Source: Spirosoma aerolatum (GTDB lineage Bacteria; Bacteroidota; Bacteroidia; Cytophagales; Spirosomataceae). Taken from it: a stretch of DNA of 64,000 nucleotides. The stretch is from the NCBI RefSeq assembly GCF_002056795.1, contig NZ_CP020104.1, positions 682,001 to 746,000 of the forward strand. The letters are read 5' to 3'. This document shows positions 55,809-64,000 of the stretch, one piece after another. The translations under genes were made by a program, and so were the position numbers. Under the pieces are notes generated by a model, which saw only the letters and a list, made by a program, of their open reading frames with translations, was not told the DNA's origin and searched no databases. Each line of letters starts with the position of its first letter. Position 1 is the stretch's first letter.

Positions 55809-55881
55809 AGCGGGAAACGAGTCTCGAACTCGCGACCTGCAGCTTGGGAAGCTGCCGCTCTACCAACTGAGCTATTCCCGC
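55809..55881 (-). tRNA. tRNA-Gly (anticodon CCC)
   Basis: On the minus strand the 73-base gene folds as a standard cloverleaf. The acceptor stem is GCGGGAA with TTCCCGC and discriminator T, and the D arm is GCTCAGTTGGTAGAGC. The anticodon stem is GCAGC/GCTGC with loop TTCCCAA (anticodon CCC), and the T arm contains GTTCGAGAC. The CCA end is not encoded. Confidence 0.95.
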
Positions 55882-55928
55882 TTATACCACAAAAATGTGT
55901 GTTTAAAACCAAAATGTCAAGTGGTGCG

Positions 55929-57200
55929 CTATAGTGTACGTAGTAATTCTTTAAGCGTATTATAGGTATAATTCAATTGCGCATTCGTAGTACAATAAGG
56001 TGGCATCAGGTATAAAACATTGCCAAGTGGACGCATCAAAATACCCCGTTCAAGCAGAAAGCTATACGCTACATCGCGAATACTATTGAAGTATGACGTT
56101 TGTTCGCCAGCTTTCAAATCGAAGGCAAGTAAAGTACCCTGTTGCCGGATATTTTCAACCGTTGAATGGTTAGCTAATTCCTGGACAAACTCAGTGTGCT
56201 TTTGGGTAATTCGTTGAATCGCCTGCTGGGTTTCGGTCAACAGTAGCAGATCCATACTGGCTAAGGCGGCTGTACAGGCCACTGGATTAGCTGTAAATGA
56301 GTGTCCGTGGAAAAGTGTCTTATGTTTGTCGGTCGATAGGAAGGCTTCGTAAATAGCTTGTGTACAGGTGGTTATACTTAAGGCCATGGTACCGCCCGTC
56401 AGCCCTTTGGATAAACACATCAGGTCGGGTTTTTCCACCAAATGATCAGAAGCAAACAGACGGCCTGTACGCCCAAAGCCGGTCATGACCTCATCGGCAA
56501 TAACTAGTGTGCCCCGACGACGTGCCAGCTTAATTAAATTGTCGAGTACTTCGGGCTTATACATAATCATACCTCCTGCGCCTTGTACCAGGGGCTCGAC
56601 AATGAAAGCCGCTGTGTCTTCTGTAAATAAAGCTTCGGCCTGTTGCAGTACATCGGTTTCCTGACCAGGAACAGGGGTAGGCAGGTAATCGACATCGAAT
56701 AGAAAAGGCGCAAATGGGGCTGTAAAGGCACTTCGACCGCCAACAGCCATCGCGCCAAATGTATCACCATGATAGGCATTCTCCAGCGCCACTACCTTTC
56801 GACGGGGTTTGCCCAGGTTATGCCAGTATTGGAACGCCATCTTTAAAGCTACTTCAACAGCCGTTGAGCCATTGTCGGAATAGAAAACCCGCTTCTGATT
56901 TTGGGGTAAAATAGCCAGCAAGCGCTCGGCCAGTTCAACTGCTGGTTCGTGCGTGAAATCGGCAAAAATGACATGCTCAAGTGTTTGAAGCTGCTTGGCC
57001 ACCCGTTGAGCAATATGAGGATGGGCATGTCCGTACAAGTTGACCCACCATGACGAGATCATGTCCAGATACTCGCGGCCATCTGTCCCGTAAAGTACAG
57101 AGCCTTTGCCGCTTGCAATAGCTATGGGGGCAGGAGCTGTTTGCATCTGCGTGAACGGATGCCAGATCACAGCCCGGTCGCGTTCTGCTAAATCATTCAT
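55929..57200 (-). CDS. bioA: BioA, adenosylmethionine-8-amino-7-oxononanoate aminotransferase
   Basis: A 423-residue PLP enzyme from the start at 57200 (MNDLAERDRAVIWHPFTQMQ); a start at 57254 would overlap kdsC. It has the BioA-specific WHPFTQM and SSWWVNLYGHAHP, YSDNGSTAVEVALKMA, the PLP-binding IADEVMTGFGRTG, the Schiff-base Lys in LSKGLTGG and FHGHSFTANPVACTAAL. It makes 7,8-diaminopelargonate for biotin using SAM. No other biotin genes are adjacent. Its promoter may lie inside the upstream kdsC gene, or the two may be co-transcribed (41-base gap). Confidence 0.93.
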   Translation of the reverse strand: MNDLAERDRAVIWHPFTQMQTAPAPIAIASGKGSVLYGTDGREYLDMISSWWVNLYGHAHPHIAQRVAKQLQTLEHVIFADFTHEPAVELAERLLAILPQNQKRVFYSDNGSTAVEVALKMAFQYWHNLGKPRRKVVALENAYHGDTFGAMAVGGRSAFTAPFAPFLFDVDYLPTPVPGQETDVLQQAEALFTEDTAAFIVEPLVQGAGGMIMYKPEVLDNLIKLARRRGTLVIADEVMTGFGRTGRLFASDHLVEKPDLMCLSKGLTGGTMALSITTCTQAIYEAFLSTDKHKTLFHGHSFTANPVACTAALASMDLLLLTETQQAIQRITQKHTEFVQELANHSTVENIRQQGTLLAFDLKAGEQTSYFNSIRDVAYSFLLERGILMRPLGNVLYLMPPYCTTNAQLNYTYNTLKELLRTL

Positions 57201-57241
57201 TGGAATACGTTGAATAGTAGTGATTTTTTCGGTAATAAAGC

Positions 57242-57754
57242 TTAGAAAGGCCACTTGCCCTGGGCACGCATGACCTGTTCAATAACATCCCGAACGGCTC
57301 CCCCTCCACCCGGCCTGGGCGATATATACTTGCAGATGGCCTGTACCGCATCGACCGCATCGGCTGGGCAGGCGCTCAATACATCCGGGCGACTCAGAAT
57401 GGTGTAGTCGGGAAGGTCGTCGCCCATGTAGAGAATTTCCGACTCGTTCAGACCGTCGCGGGCAATGTAGCCGAGGTAGGCGTTTACTTTCTGATCAGAA
57501 GGGCCACCCATAAAAATGTCTTTTACATTCATATTGGTTAGCCAGTTCCGAACGCCATCGGCATTGGACGAAGATAAGATACCAACCCGAAACCCCGCTT
57601 TTAGAGCCTGCTCGATGGCGTAAGTATCTCGAATATGAACGGAACGAAAGCGTTCGCCCGATGCCAGCAGATGAACACTGCCGTCGGTCAATACGCCGTC
57701 GACATCGAATATGAACGTTTTGATGTGTGTAAAGCGATCCTGTATAGCTGCCAT
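57242..57754 (-). CDS. kdsC: KdsC, 3-deoxy-D-manno-octulosonate-8-phosphate phosphatase
   Basis: A 170-residue HAD phosphatase without a cap domain. It has FDVDGVLTDGS (catalytic Asps), ILSSSNADGVRNW, KVNAYLGYIARDG and YMGDDLPDYTIL, then PRPGGGGAVRDVIEQVM at the C-terminus typical of KdsC. It releases phosphate from KDO-8-P for lipopolysaccharide core synthesis. The length is normal. Confidence 0.92.
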   Translation of the reverse strand: MAAIQDRFTHIKTFIFDVDGVLTDGSVHLLASGERFRSVHIRDTYAIEQALKAGFRVGILSSSNADGVRNWLTNMNVKDIFMGGPSDQKVNAYLGYIARDGLNESEILYMGDDLPDYTILSRPDVLSACPADAVDAVQAICKYISPRPGGGGAVRDVIEQVMRAQGKWPF

Positions 57755-57801
57755 GCTGCAAGTTTAGTGAAAACCGGACGACTGTTCCGTATTTTTGTCC
57801 A

Positions 57802-59223
57802 ATGAATGCTTATGACCTCCACACGGCTTCCGGGTCACCGACCGATCTTCCTTCTGCGTTTCGTGACCAGATGCAGGCACAATTGGGTTCTGAATTCGCT
57901 GATTTCCAGCAAGTATTGACAAGGCCAGCACCCGTCAGCATCCGTCTGAACCCCCGTAAGCCCGTTTACGATACGACTGATTTGAATCCGATTCCCTGGT
58001 GTAACGATAAGGGGCCGATTCAGGGATTTTATTTAGCGGAACGCCCGAGCTTTACGCTAGATCCCCTGTTTCAGGCGGGTGCGTATTATGTGCAGGAGGC
58101 CTCGTCGATGTTGTTGTACGAAGCCCTGAAGCAAAGTGTAAAGCTGAGTCGCCCGCTCCGTGTGCTGGACTTATGCGCTGCGCCCGGCGGCAAAAGTACT
58201 TTACTAGCGTCGGCTCTGTCGGTCGATAGTTTGCTGGTATGCAATGAAGTGATTCGGAGCCGGGTATCGGTTTTGCGCGAAAATCTGGACAAATGGGGCT
58301 ATTCAAACGTAGTGGTAACGAATCACGACCCCGAAGACATGACCAATCTGTCAGGCTTTTTTGATGTGGTCGTGGTCGATGCACCCTGTTCGGGCGAAGG
58401 GCTTTTCCGGAAGGACCCGGACGCTATTCAGGAATGGTCGGAAGCGAGTGTTCAACTTTGCTCGGCCCGGCAGAAACGGATTCTGGATGCGGCTATTCCA
58501 CTATTGGATGAACGGGGTATTTTGATTTATAGCACCTGTACCTACAACGACAGCGAGAATCTTGACAATGTTCGGTATCTGACTGAAAACGGATTCAGGA
58601 ACCGTCCGCTGATTTTACCCGCTGACTGGCAGATTGTTGAAAAGTATGTGGATAACTCCGTTGGTTACCAATGTTATCCACATCGAGTGCAGGGAGAAGG
58701 CTTTTTTATCAGTGTTTTTCAGAAAATGACCTTTACGGCGTCTGTCAAACTGGATGCCCGCACATTCCGTAGTATCCGGGCACTGCGTCCGCGCGAAACA
58801 TCGACGGCCATGAAGTGGCTGGAACATCCCGCCAATTTTTCGTTCTGGGAAAAGCCCAACGGCGACGTGATGGCCTTACCGAAATCGCTGGAAAAAACGT
58901 TTCTGTTTCTGGATAGCGCCCTGCGCAACAAAGGTTTTGGCCTGGAGATGGGCCAGTTCAAGGGGCAGGATTTTATTCCGTCGCACGCCCTGGCTCTCAG
59001 TACCGACTGTAATCAGAATCTACCGGCTATTGAGCTAAGTAAAGAAAACGCGCTCCGGTATTTTAAGAAAGAAAATCTGGTATTCGACGAGCCCGTCAAA
59101 GGCTGGTTACTCGCTCGGTACAAGGGGCTGAATCTGGGCTGGGTAAAAGGGGTCGGCAATCGGGTCAATAATTATCTGCCCAAAGACTGGCGCATTCGGA
59201 TGGATATAAAAGAATACGTATGA
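57802..59223 (+). CDS. RsmF-like rRNA (cytosine-C5) methyltransferase
   Basis: A 473-residue NOL1/NOP2/Sun-family enzyme. An N-terminal domain contains VSIRLNPRK. The SAM-binding motif is LDLCAAPGGKSTLLA and the two catalytic Cys lie in VDAPCSGEGLFRKD and YSTCTYNDSENL. The C-terminal part, ending with WLLARYKGLNLGWVKGVGNRVNNY, is the PUA-like RNA-binding domain of RsmF. It methylates a cytosine in 16S rRNA, probably as RsmF does; the exact position is inferred. Its stop overlaps the next start (ATGA). Confidence 0.9.
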   Translation: MNAYDLHTASGSPTDLPSAFRDQMQAQLGSEFADFQQVLTRPAPVSIRLNPRKPVYDTTDLNPIPWCNDKGPIQGFYLAERPSFTLDPLFQAGAYYVQEASSMLLYEALKQSVKLSRPLRVLDLCAAPGGKSTLLASALSVDSLLVCNEVIRSRVSVLRENLDKWGYSNVVVTNHDPEDMTNLSGFFDVVVVDAPCSGEGLFRKDPDAIQEWSEASVQLCSARQKRILDAAIPLLDERGILIYSTCTYNDSENLDNVRYLTENGFRNRPLILPADWQIVEKYVDNSVGYQCYPHRVQGEGFFISVFQKMTFTASVKLDARTFRSIRALRPRETSTAMKWLEHPANFSFWEKPNGDVMALPKSLEKTFLFLDSALRNKGFGLEMGQFKGQDFIPSHALALSTDCNQNLPAIELSKENALRYFKKENLVFDEPVKGWLLARYKGLNLGWVKGVGNRVNNYLPKDWRIRMDIKEYV

Positions 59224-60272
59224 AACGACTATTCGCTATTTCTGGTCTATTACTGGTTGCTCTCGGCATAGGGTATTGGGTCGGCCCAACGGCACATCCT
59301 GATGCCGTTAAGGATGAGGTTATTACGCTTGATCCCGATCTGGTACAACTGGAGCAACGTATTGCCGAGTTGGAGCGTCAGTCGGATGTACGACCCGACA
59401 ATGAAGCCCGGATTGTCTGGGTCGATAGCCTGCATAAAGTCAGAACACCGTACAGCATCGTGTATCTGCCCGGTTTTTCGGCGAGCTGGGCCGAAGGCGA
59501 CCCCATTCATAAAGAAATTGCCAAACACTTTGGTTGTAATCTGTACCTCGCCCGACCAGCCGAACATGGCATTAACGCACCCGATGCCTTTAAAAACATT
59601 ACACCTGCCAACTACGCAGCGTCGGCCGAACGGGCACTGGCTATCGGTAAGGCTTTGGGAGAAAAGGTAATCGTTATGGGTACGTCGGCAGGAGGTATGC
59701 TGTCGTTGTATCTGGCGGCTCATCACCCCGAAATTGACGGGCTGATTTTGTATTCACCTTGTATAGCCGTTGCCAATCCGGTTTTAAAACTGGTGACGGG
59801 GCCCTGGGGAAAACAGATTCTCGATCAGGTATTTCAGGGCGAGTACCTGATTAATACCCATTACAGTGGCGAACGGTCGCGGTATTGGTTGCCGAAATAC
59901 CATACGAACGGTCTGATTACGCTCCAGACGATGCTCGATACCTACATGACGCCCGAACAGTTTCAGCAGGTGAAGCAGCCGGTATTTCTGGGGTATTATT
60001 ATAAAGATGAAGACCATCAAGATCAGACGGTATCGGTAGCTGCCATGCTGAAGATGTATGATGAATTGGGTACACCTGCCGATAAAAAACGAAAAGAAGC
60101 GTTTCCAGATGCTGATGCGCATGTAATAGCCTCGCATTTTACATCGAAAGACTTACCAGGCGTGTATCGGGCAACAGAAGCTTTTATGAGCGATGTGCTA
60201 AAATTGCCTCAGGCCACAACACTCGTTGCAGGAGTAGCTTTCAGTCACAAGGGCAATTCGACAAAAAAATAA
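59220..60272 (+). CDS. Exported alpha/beta hydrolase
   Basis: A 350-residue protein with an N-terminal signal or anchor (FAISGLLLVALGIGYWVG). The alpha/beta hydrolase core has SIVYLPGFSASWAEGD, a nucleophile elbow GTSAGG, and late Asp/His residues near FPDADAHVIAS. The substrate is unknown; esterase or lipase activity is likely. It overlaps the methyltransferase gene by 4 bases. Confidence 0.82.
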   Translation: MKRLFAISGLLLVALGIGYWVGPTAHPDAVKDEVITLDPDLVQLEQRIAELERQSDVRPDNEARIVWVDSLHKVRTPYSIVYLPGFSASWAEGDPIHKEIAKHFGCNLYLARPAEHGINAPDAFKNITPANYAASAERALAIGKALGEKVIVMGTSAGGMLSLYLAAHHPEIDGLILYSPCIAVANPVLKLVTGPWGKQILDQVFQGEYLINTHYSGERSRYWLPKYHTNGLITLQTMLDTYMTPEQFQQVKQPVFLGYYYKDEDHQDQTVSVAAMLKMYDELGTPADKKRKEAFPDADAHVIASHFTSKDLPGVYRATEAFMSDVLKLPQATTLVAGVAFSHKGNSTKK

Positions 60273-60286
60273 CCTAACTTTGAGGG

Positions 60287-60377
60287 ATTAATGAATAATG
60301 TGCAATGAATAATGAAAAATGAGTGGCCTTCACGCTACTAATCCATTATTCATTATCCATTAATCATTATCCATTTT
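60287..60377. repeat. AT-rich inverted-repeat element upstream of fabI
   Basis: Units of the type AATGAATAATG occur twice on the left (from 60290) and their reverse complements (CATTATTCATTATCCATTAA) twice on the right (60342-60377). They flank a short GC-richer centre (GTGGCCTTCACGC). The RNA would form a long imperfect hairpin. Such AT-rich intergenic elements recur in Cytophagales genomes; a role as 3' end or spacer repeat is inferred. Confidence 0.55.
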
Positions 60378-60389
60378 TGATCAATACAT

Positions 60390-61205
60390 ATGGCTTACGG
60401 ATTACTGAACGGAAAACGCGGCATCATTTCGGGTGCTCTGAACGAACAATCAATCGCCTGGAAAATCGCCCTGAAAGCGAAAGAAGAAGGGGCTAGTATT
60501 ACGCTGACTAACGCGCCGATTGCCATGCGCATGGGCGAAATCAAACAGTTAGCCGAACAAACAGGAGCCGAAATTATTCCGGCCGATGCTACCTCGGTCG
60601 ACGACCTGACCAATCTTTTTACGAAATCGCAGGAAGTGCTGGGCGGTAAAGTCGATTTTGTGCTGCATAGTATCGGCATGAGCCCCAACATCCGTAAGGG
60701 CAAAGCCTACACCGATCTGAACTACGAATGGCTCAAACAAACGCTTGATATTTCGGCTGTTTCGTTCCATAAAATGATGCAGGTCGCCTACAAGCTCGAC
60801 GCTATCAATGAGTGGGGTTCGGTAGTGGCACTTACCTATATGGCTGCCCAACGGACATTCCCGTTCTATACCGACATGGCGGATGCTAAAGCCATGCTCG
60901 AATCCATTGCCCGTAGCTTTGGCTATCGCTATGGAAAATACCGCAAAGTTCGGGTCAATACGGTATCGCAGTCGCCAACGCAAACCACAGCGGGTGGCGG
61001 TATCGGTGGTTTTGACAAGTTTTTTGACTTTGCCGACAAAACGGCTCCGCTGGGTAACGCTACGGCTGATCAATGCGCCGACTACGTTATCACCCTTTTC
61101 TCCGACCTGACTCGCATGGTAACCATGCAGAACCTCTTCCACGATGGTGGCTTCTCGATGACTGGTATCTCGGAGGAAGTAATGAATCTGATCACGAAAG
61201 AGTAA
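60390..61205 (+). CDS. fabI: FabI, NADH-dependent enoyl-ACP reductase
   Basis: A 271-residue short-chain-dehydrogenase-fold enzyme. GIISGALNEQSIAWKIA is the FabI nucleotide-binding motif. VLHSIGM is followed by the catalytic YTDMADAK (Tyr and Lys six residues apart), then TVSQSPTQTTA and FHDGGFSMTG. It reduces enoyl-ACP in the last step of each fatty-acid elongation round and is the target of triclosan-type inhibitors. The length is normal. Confidence 0.96.
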   Translation: MAYGLLNGKRGIISGALNEQSIAWKIALKAKEEGASITLTNAPIAMRMGEIKQLAEQTGAEIIPADATSVDDLTNLFTKSQEVLGGKVDFVLHSIGMSPNIRKGKAYTDLNYEWLKQTLDISAVSFHKMMQVAYKLDAINEWGSVVALTYMAAQRTFPFYTDMADAKAMLESIARSFGYRYGKYRKVRVNTVSQSPTQTTAGGGIGGFDKFFDFADKTAPLGNATADQCADYVITLFSDLTRMVTMQNLFHDGGFSMTGISEEVMNLITKE

Positions 61206-61213
61206 TAAATAAT

Positions 61214-61273
61214 TAATCGAATAAAAAAGCAGCGTGGTTCTATATCGAGCCACGCTGCTTTTTTATTCGATTA
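61214..61273. terminator. Bidirectional terminator between fabI and lipoprotein gene
   Basis: A 27-bp stem (61214-61240 with 61247-61273, one G-T wobble) has a 6-base loop and A/T runs at both ends. The stem lies between convergent genes. Confidence 0.9.
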
Positions 61274-61278
61274 GTTAT

Positions 61279-62109
61279 TTAATTCAAACCTACATACGAA
61301 TACGCTGCGGTTAGCGTACCACCGGCATCCGTTTGGGTATGGGCGGTCGGGTACTTCTGGCTGTTGTACTGGTACGTATAAACCGACTGATGAATCTGCA
61401 TTTCCTTACCATCGGGCCCTTTCGTAAATTGTGTGATTGTCGATGGGTTATTCACCTGAAAAGTTACGTTGGGCAGAAAGGGGTAAAGCGTCCATAGATT
61501 CGATACGTTTTTGTGCGAATCATAGCCCGTAAACCGAGTAACCAGCTCTTCCCGATACCCTCCGGTCTGATCATCTTTGCTTAAATCAACCAGTTGCGTC
61601 AGATTTCCTTTAGCATCATACGCAAACGTGCGAGCGGTTTCGGTTTTGTTCGGCCCTTCACCCTGTGTAATGTCTACCCGAGTTAGCTTGTTATCGGCTG
61701 AATACTGATAGGTGTACGTGGTTGCTAATTGGCCATTGGGCGCAAACTCCTGCGTGAGCCTGACGTTGTTACCATCGTAGGTGTAGGTCACATACGATCC
61801 GTTGGAGGCTTCCAGACGCGTCAGTCGGTTAGTGGTGTACAGGAAATTGTAGATTACTTTCCGAACCTGGTTGGTATTTTGGATGTACAGGTTTTGGGTC
61901 GTATACCGAATGGGTACATTGGCTGCGTCGTATTCGACTTCCTTATAATCGGTATCGGACCAACTGACTTTCGTTTTTTTGAAAACATGAATCGAATCAT
62001 TTGACTGATCGGGCAAATTAGCGGGAGTCGAAGGCAGGGGCGTTTGGGATTGACAGGCTGCCAAAGCCAGCAACAGACCTAGTGATAGGATTGACGTGTG
62101 TCGTGTCAT
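61279..62109 (-). CDS. Lipoprotein with YD-repeat-like strands
   Basis: A 276-residue lipoprotein (lipobox LLLALAAC). The mature part consists of repeated beta hairpins with YxYDxxNxLT-like patterns (VTYTYDGNNVRLTQEF, TTYTYQYSADNKLTRVDI, FAYDAKGNLTQLVDL), similar to the YD repeats of RHS proteins and to DUF4595-like lipoproteins. The function is unknown. It is probably exposed on the cell surface or in the periplasm. Confidence 0.78.
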   Translation of the reverse strand: MTRHTSILSLGLLLALAACQSQTPLPSTPANLPDQSNDSIHVFKKTKVSWSDTDYKEVEYDAANVPIRYTTQNLYIQNTNQVRKVIYNFLYTTNRLTRLEASNGSYVTYTYDGNNVRLTQEFAPNGQLATTYTYQYSADNKLTRVDITQGEGPNKTETARTFAYDAKGNLTQLVDLSKDDQTGGYREELVTRFTGYDSHKNVSNLWTLYPFLPNVTFQVNNPSTITQFTKGPDGKEMQIHQSVYTYQYNSQKYPTAHTQTDAGGTLTAAYSYVGLN

Positions 62110-62248
62110 GGTATTTACTGTTTTAAAATGGATTCACTAGTATGAGCGCGATTGAGGTCGGAACGTTCGGCACATCGGTACGAACCGTTAGGAAAGTGAG
62201 TTGAAGTGTCATAAGAGCCAAGTGAGTCGTATAGGCTGGCGATGGGCC

Positions 62249-62300
62249 ACAACATGCAAAAAGGGATACGAATGAACGTATCCCTTTTTGCATGTTGTGT
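62249..62300 (-). terminator. Terminator of the PhoD-like gene
   Basis: A perfect 23-bp stem (62249-62271 with 62278-62300) and a 6-base loop containing A and T runs lie about 57 bases past the stop of the minus-strand PhoD-like gene. Confidence 0.85.
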
Positions 62301-62356
62301 GGTCAGATACTCACATCTAACCTTGAGAGGTTTCTCAAAACCGATACGACATTCCA

Positions 62357-63406
62357 CTAAAATTTCATCTCCTGGGTTAAATAGGTTGCCCGGTTATCAC
62401 CGTTGATCCGTACCGTTGCCGTTAATGGCTTTGAAGCCCAATTGATGGTAATTAGTCCATAGTTTAGTTCCGTAACCATGTTGCCAATACGGTGGCGGTT
62501 GGGTTCTTCATGGGGAGCTGATACGTGTGTCAGCCCACTGCTGGTAATATCATATATGTCATAGGACAGACCGGGTACGTTAACCTTCGATACTTCGGCC
62601 ATATGGCGATCACCACTGATGAAAAAGGCGCCTTTGGGTTTGGTCTTGCTCAATAAATCCAGTAGCCGTTTGCGGGCAGTCGTGAAGTTGGCCCACTTTT
62701 CATAGACGTGTTCTTCGGGCAATACCTGAACCCCACTGCCAATAATATGCACATCGGCATCGGAGTTAGTCAGTTCGTTTTCGAGCCATTGCCACTGGGT
62801 TTCCCCCAGCATATCGCCCGTTGGGTCGGGTACATTTTTCTTATTCTCTTTCTTAAGCGGGTCACGAAAATACCGGGCATCCAGCAGAATGACTTTCACT
62901 CGTTGTCCTTTTGGACCATATACGTGCGAGGAATAACCGCCCTCCTGCATGCGTAAAGGGCTATCGGTAGGCACGTCCAGAAAATCGAGCATCACTTGCT
63001 GGCTTTGTTTTCGCATTGGATATTCTTTTCCACCATCGTTTACTCCGTAATCATGATCATCCCAAACGCCAATGATTGTCGAGGTTTGGCGCAACTGCTG
63101 ATACCCCGGATTGGCTTTCTGAATGGCATATTTAGCCCGGAGTGTATCCATATTTTCCGAATCGCCGTAGATGTTATCGCCCAGCCAGATCCAGAGGTCA
63201 GGCTTCTGTGCCACGATATCATCCCATAGCGGTTTGGGGCGCTTCTGGTCGCTGCACGAGCCGAAAGCGATGGTTGTCATGGGCTTGGATGGGTCGGCAG
63301 TTGGAGCAGACCGGGATTGATCATTCGTTGCGGTGCTGGGTTTCGTGGAGTGGCAGCCAACCAGTATCAATGTGCCAAAAGAGAGAAGCGTAAGCAGGGT
63401 TTTCAT
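62357..63406 (-). CDS. PhoD-like metallophosphatase lipoprotein
   Basis: The start at 63406 gives MKTLLTLLSFGTLILVGC, a lipobox, and 349 residues; the longer frame is less likely. It has IAFGSCSDQ, WLGDNIYGD, WDDHDYGVNDGG and FISGDRHMAEV, the metal ligands and phosphate-binding motifs of PhoD-like phosphatases (alkaline phosphatase D type, Fe/Ca-dependent). It should release phosphate from extracellular esters or diesters. Confidence 0.9.
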   Translation of the reverse strand: MKTLLTLLSFGTLILVGCHSTKPSTATNDQSRSAPTADPSKPMTTIAFGSCSDQKRPKPLWDDIVAQKPDLWIWLGDNIYGDSENMDTLRAKYAIQKANPGYQQLRQTSTIIGVWDDHDYGVNDGGKEYPMRKQSQQVMLDFLDVPTDSPLRMQEGGYSSHVYGPKGQRVKVILLDARYFRDPLKKENKKNVPDPTGDMLGETQWQWLENELTNSDADVHIIGSGVQVLPEEHVYEKWANFTTARKRLLDLLSKTKPKGAFFISGDRHMAEVSKVNVPGLSYDIYDITSSGLTHVSAPHEEPNRHRIGNMVTELNYGLITINWASKPLTATVRINGDNRATYLTQEMKF

Positions 63407-63653
63407 CAGAACGTTTCGAATGGTTCGGGTAGTAAAAGTAAATAGGCGCTGTTGATTCTGGCGTGTGTTCAAGATTTATTAACTTTGCCGTACTGAAAGA
63501 TCGCATCACCTATTACCGATTCGCGCCGACAACGACTGCTACGTTCTGGCAGGTTGCATCGGTTTAGCTGCACCAATCTGTGTAGCGAAAGGCTTAATCT
63601 ATATCGACGATTAGGCATCGGTTATCATTCACATATTAATTAATGTCTAATCG

Positions 63654-64000
63654 ATGAAATCGTGTCATTTCATCACGGGGATGTTGTGTCTGGCAGCCTC
63701 CTTCTGGCTGTTGTTTTCGTGCACGACAGCCAGGCGATCAATTTCTAACAGAATCATCATGGGAAAAGAAACCATCCATAAATCAATCATTCGCGATTTC
63801 TACCGTCGGGCGGTAGGGGAAGGCGACCTGGCCTTTGCCGAACAAATCATCGCCGACGATTATATCCAGCATAGTACAACCGTAAAACCTGGGAAGCCGG
63901 GCTTGCTGGAAGCGCTTGCCTATATGAAGCAGATGCCTAAACCACCTGCGACATCAGCACCTTTTATGCGCCTGATTGCCGAAGGCGACTATGTGGTTAC
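63654..64000 (+). CDS. NTF2-like (SnoaL-type) lipoprotein, N-terminal part
   Basis: The ATG at 63654 gives a lipoprotein signal (CLAASFWLLFSC) and continues in frame into MGKETIHKSIIRDFYRRAVG and FAEQIIADDYIQHSTTVKPG, typical of SnoaL-like NTF2-fold proteins. The frame runs off the right edge after 115 codons. An internal Met at 63759 would give a cytoplasmic form; the upstream signal peptide favours export. Confidence 0.72.
   Translation, partial: MKSCHFITGMLCLAASFWLLFSCTTARRSISNRIIMGKETIHKSIIRDFYRRAVGEGDLAFAEQIIADDYIQHSTTVKPGKPGLLEALAYMKQMPKPPATSAPFMRLIAEGDYVV

Noticed and set aside
55630..55866. 78-residue ORF before bioA
   Set aside because: It overlaps most of tRNA-Gly and has no coding character.
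62115..62357. 80-residue ORF between the YD-repeat lipoprotein and PhoD-like genes
   Set aside because: It runs through the strong terminator hairpin at 62249-62300 and resembles no protein.
1..64000. CRISPR array, prophage or complete mobile element
   Set aside because: No spaced direct repeats, cas, integrase or phage structural genes were found. The only mobile trace is the transposase scrap at 51.5 kb.

Overview
The window looks like chromosomal DNA of a Bacteroidota member, most likely a Cytophagales bacterium close to Spirosoma. This is inferred from TonB receptors with an N-terminal carboxypeptidase-like (CNA-B type) domain, many Bacteroidota-type lipoproteins, a secreted metalloprotease with a type IX secretion (T9SS) C-terminal domain, DUF5916 and DUF3526 families, and promoters resembling the Bacteroidota TTTG / TAnnTTTG consensus. 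No database search was possible.

Layout. (1) 1-3.9 kb: the start of a class A beta-lactamase, then two tandem M14 carboxypeptidase-like genes, the second with its catalytic residues lost. (2) 4.0-22.7 kb: a nearly gapless minus-strand run of 14 genes. Read in transcription order it encodes a His-rich lipoprotein, a TonB siderophore-type receptor, a pair of ABC-2/DUF3526 permeases with one ATPase, a DUF5916 outer-membrane protein, a second DUF3526 pair, four paralogous BtuF/FepB-like binding lipoproteins, a FecCD-like permease and a FecE-like ATPase. A Fur-family type palindrome sits just upstream of the first gene. (3) 22.8-40.6 kb: metal-homeostasis genes. These are two more TonB receptors, a DUF4374-like lipoprotein, a TrxB-like flavoenzyme, two COG0523 GTPases, a ZIP transporter, a frameshifted Zur-like regulator, a LolD/LolE-like ABC pair, a T9SS metalloprotease and small envelope proteins. 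Six copies of one palindrome (TTTGCAAC-n3-GTTGCAAA type) lie in front of these transcription units and of the 14-gene operon. The best explanation is a Zur (zinc) regulon gathered in one 37-kb island.

(4) 41.0-51.1 kb: a kdp potassium-uptake cluster with kdpF and a 28-residue companion, kdpA, kdpB, kdpC, a decayed second kdpA, a porin, a DUF1648 protein, a stand-alone KdpD sensor half and a separate histidine kinase; no kdpE is seen. (5) 51.5-53.6 kb: a transposase scrap joined to a broken DUF2255 gene, then a TPR membrane protein. (6) 54.1-64.0 kb: mostly housekeeping genes (bicupin, tRNA-Gly, bioA, kdsC, an rRNA methyltransferase, a hydrolase, fabI, a YD-repeat-like lipoprotein, a PhoD-like phosphatase) and the start of an NTF2-like lipoprotein.

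How the island may work (inference): under zinc limitation the regulator would release the palindromes. The ZnuD-like and siderophore-type receptors would then bring zinc or zinc chelates across the outer membrane, the binding lipoproteins with FecCD/FecE would import a chelate, ZIP would import free zinc, and the COG0523 GTPases would allocate scarce metal. The Zur-like gene itself reads as frameshifted, so either the regulon is deregulated or the base call is wrong.
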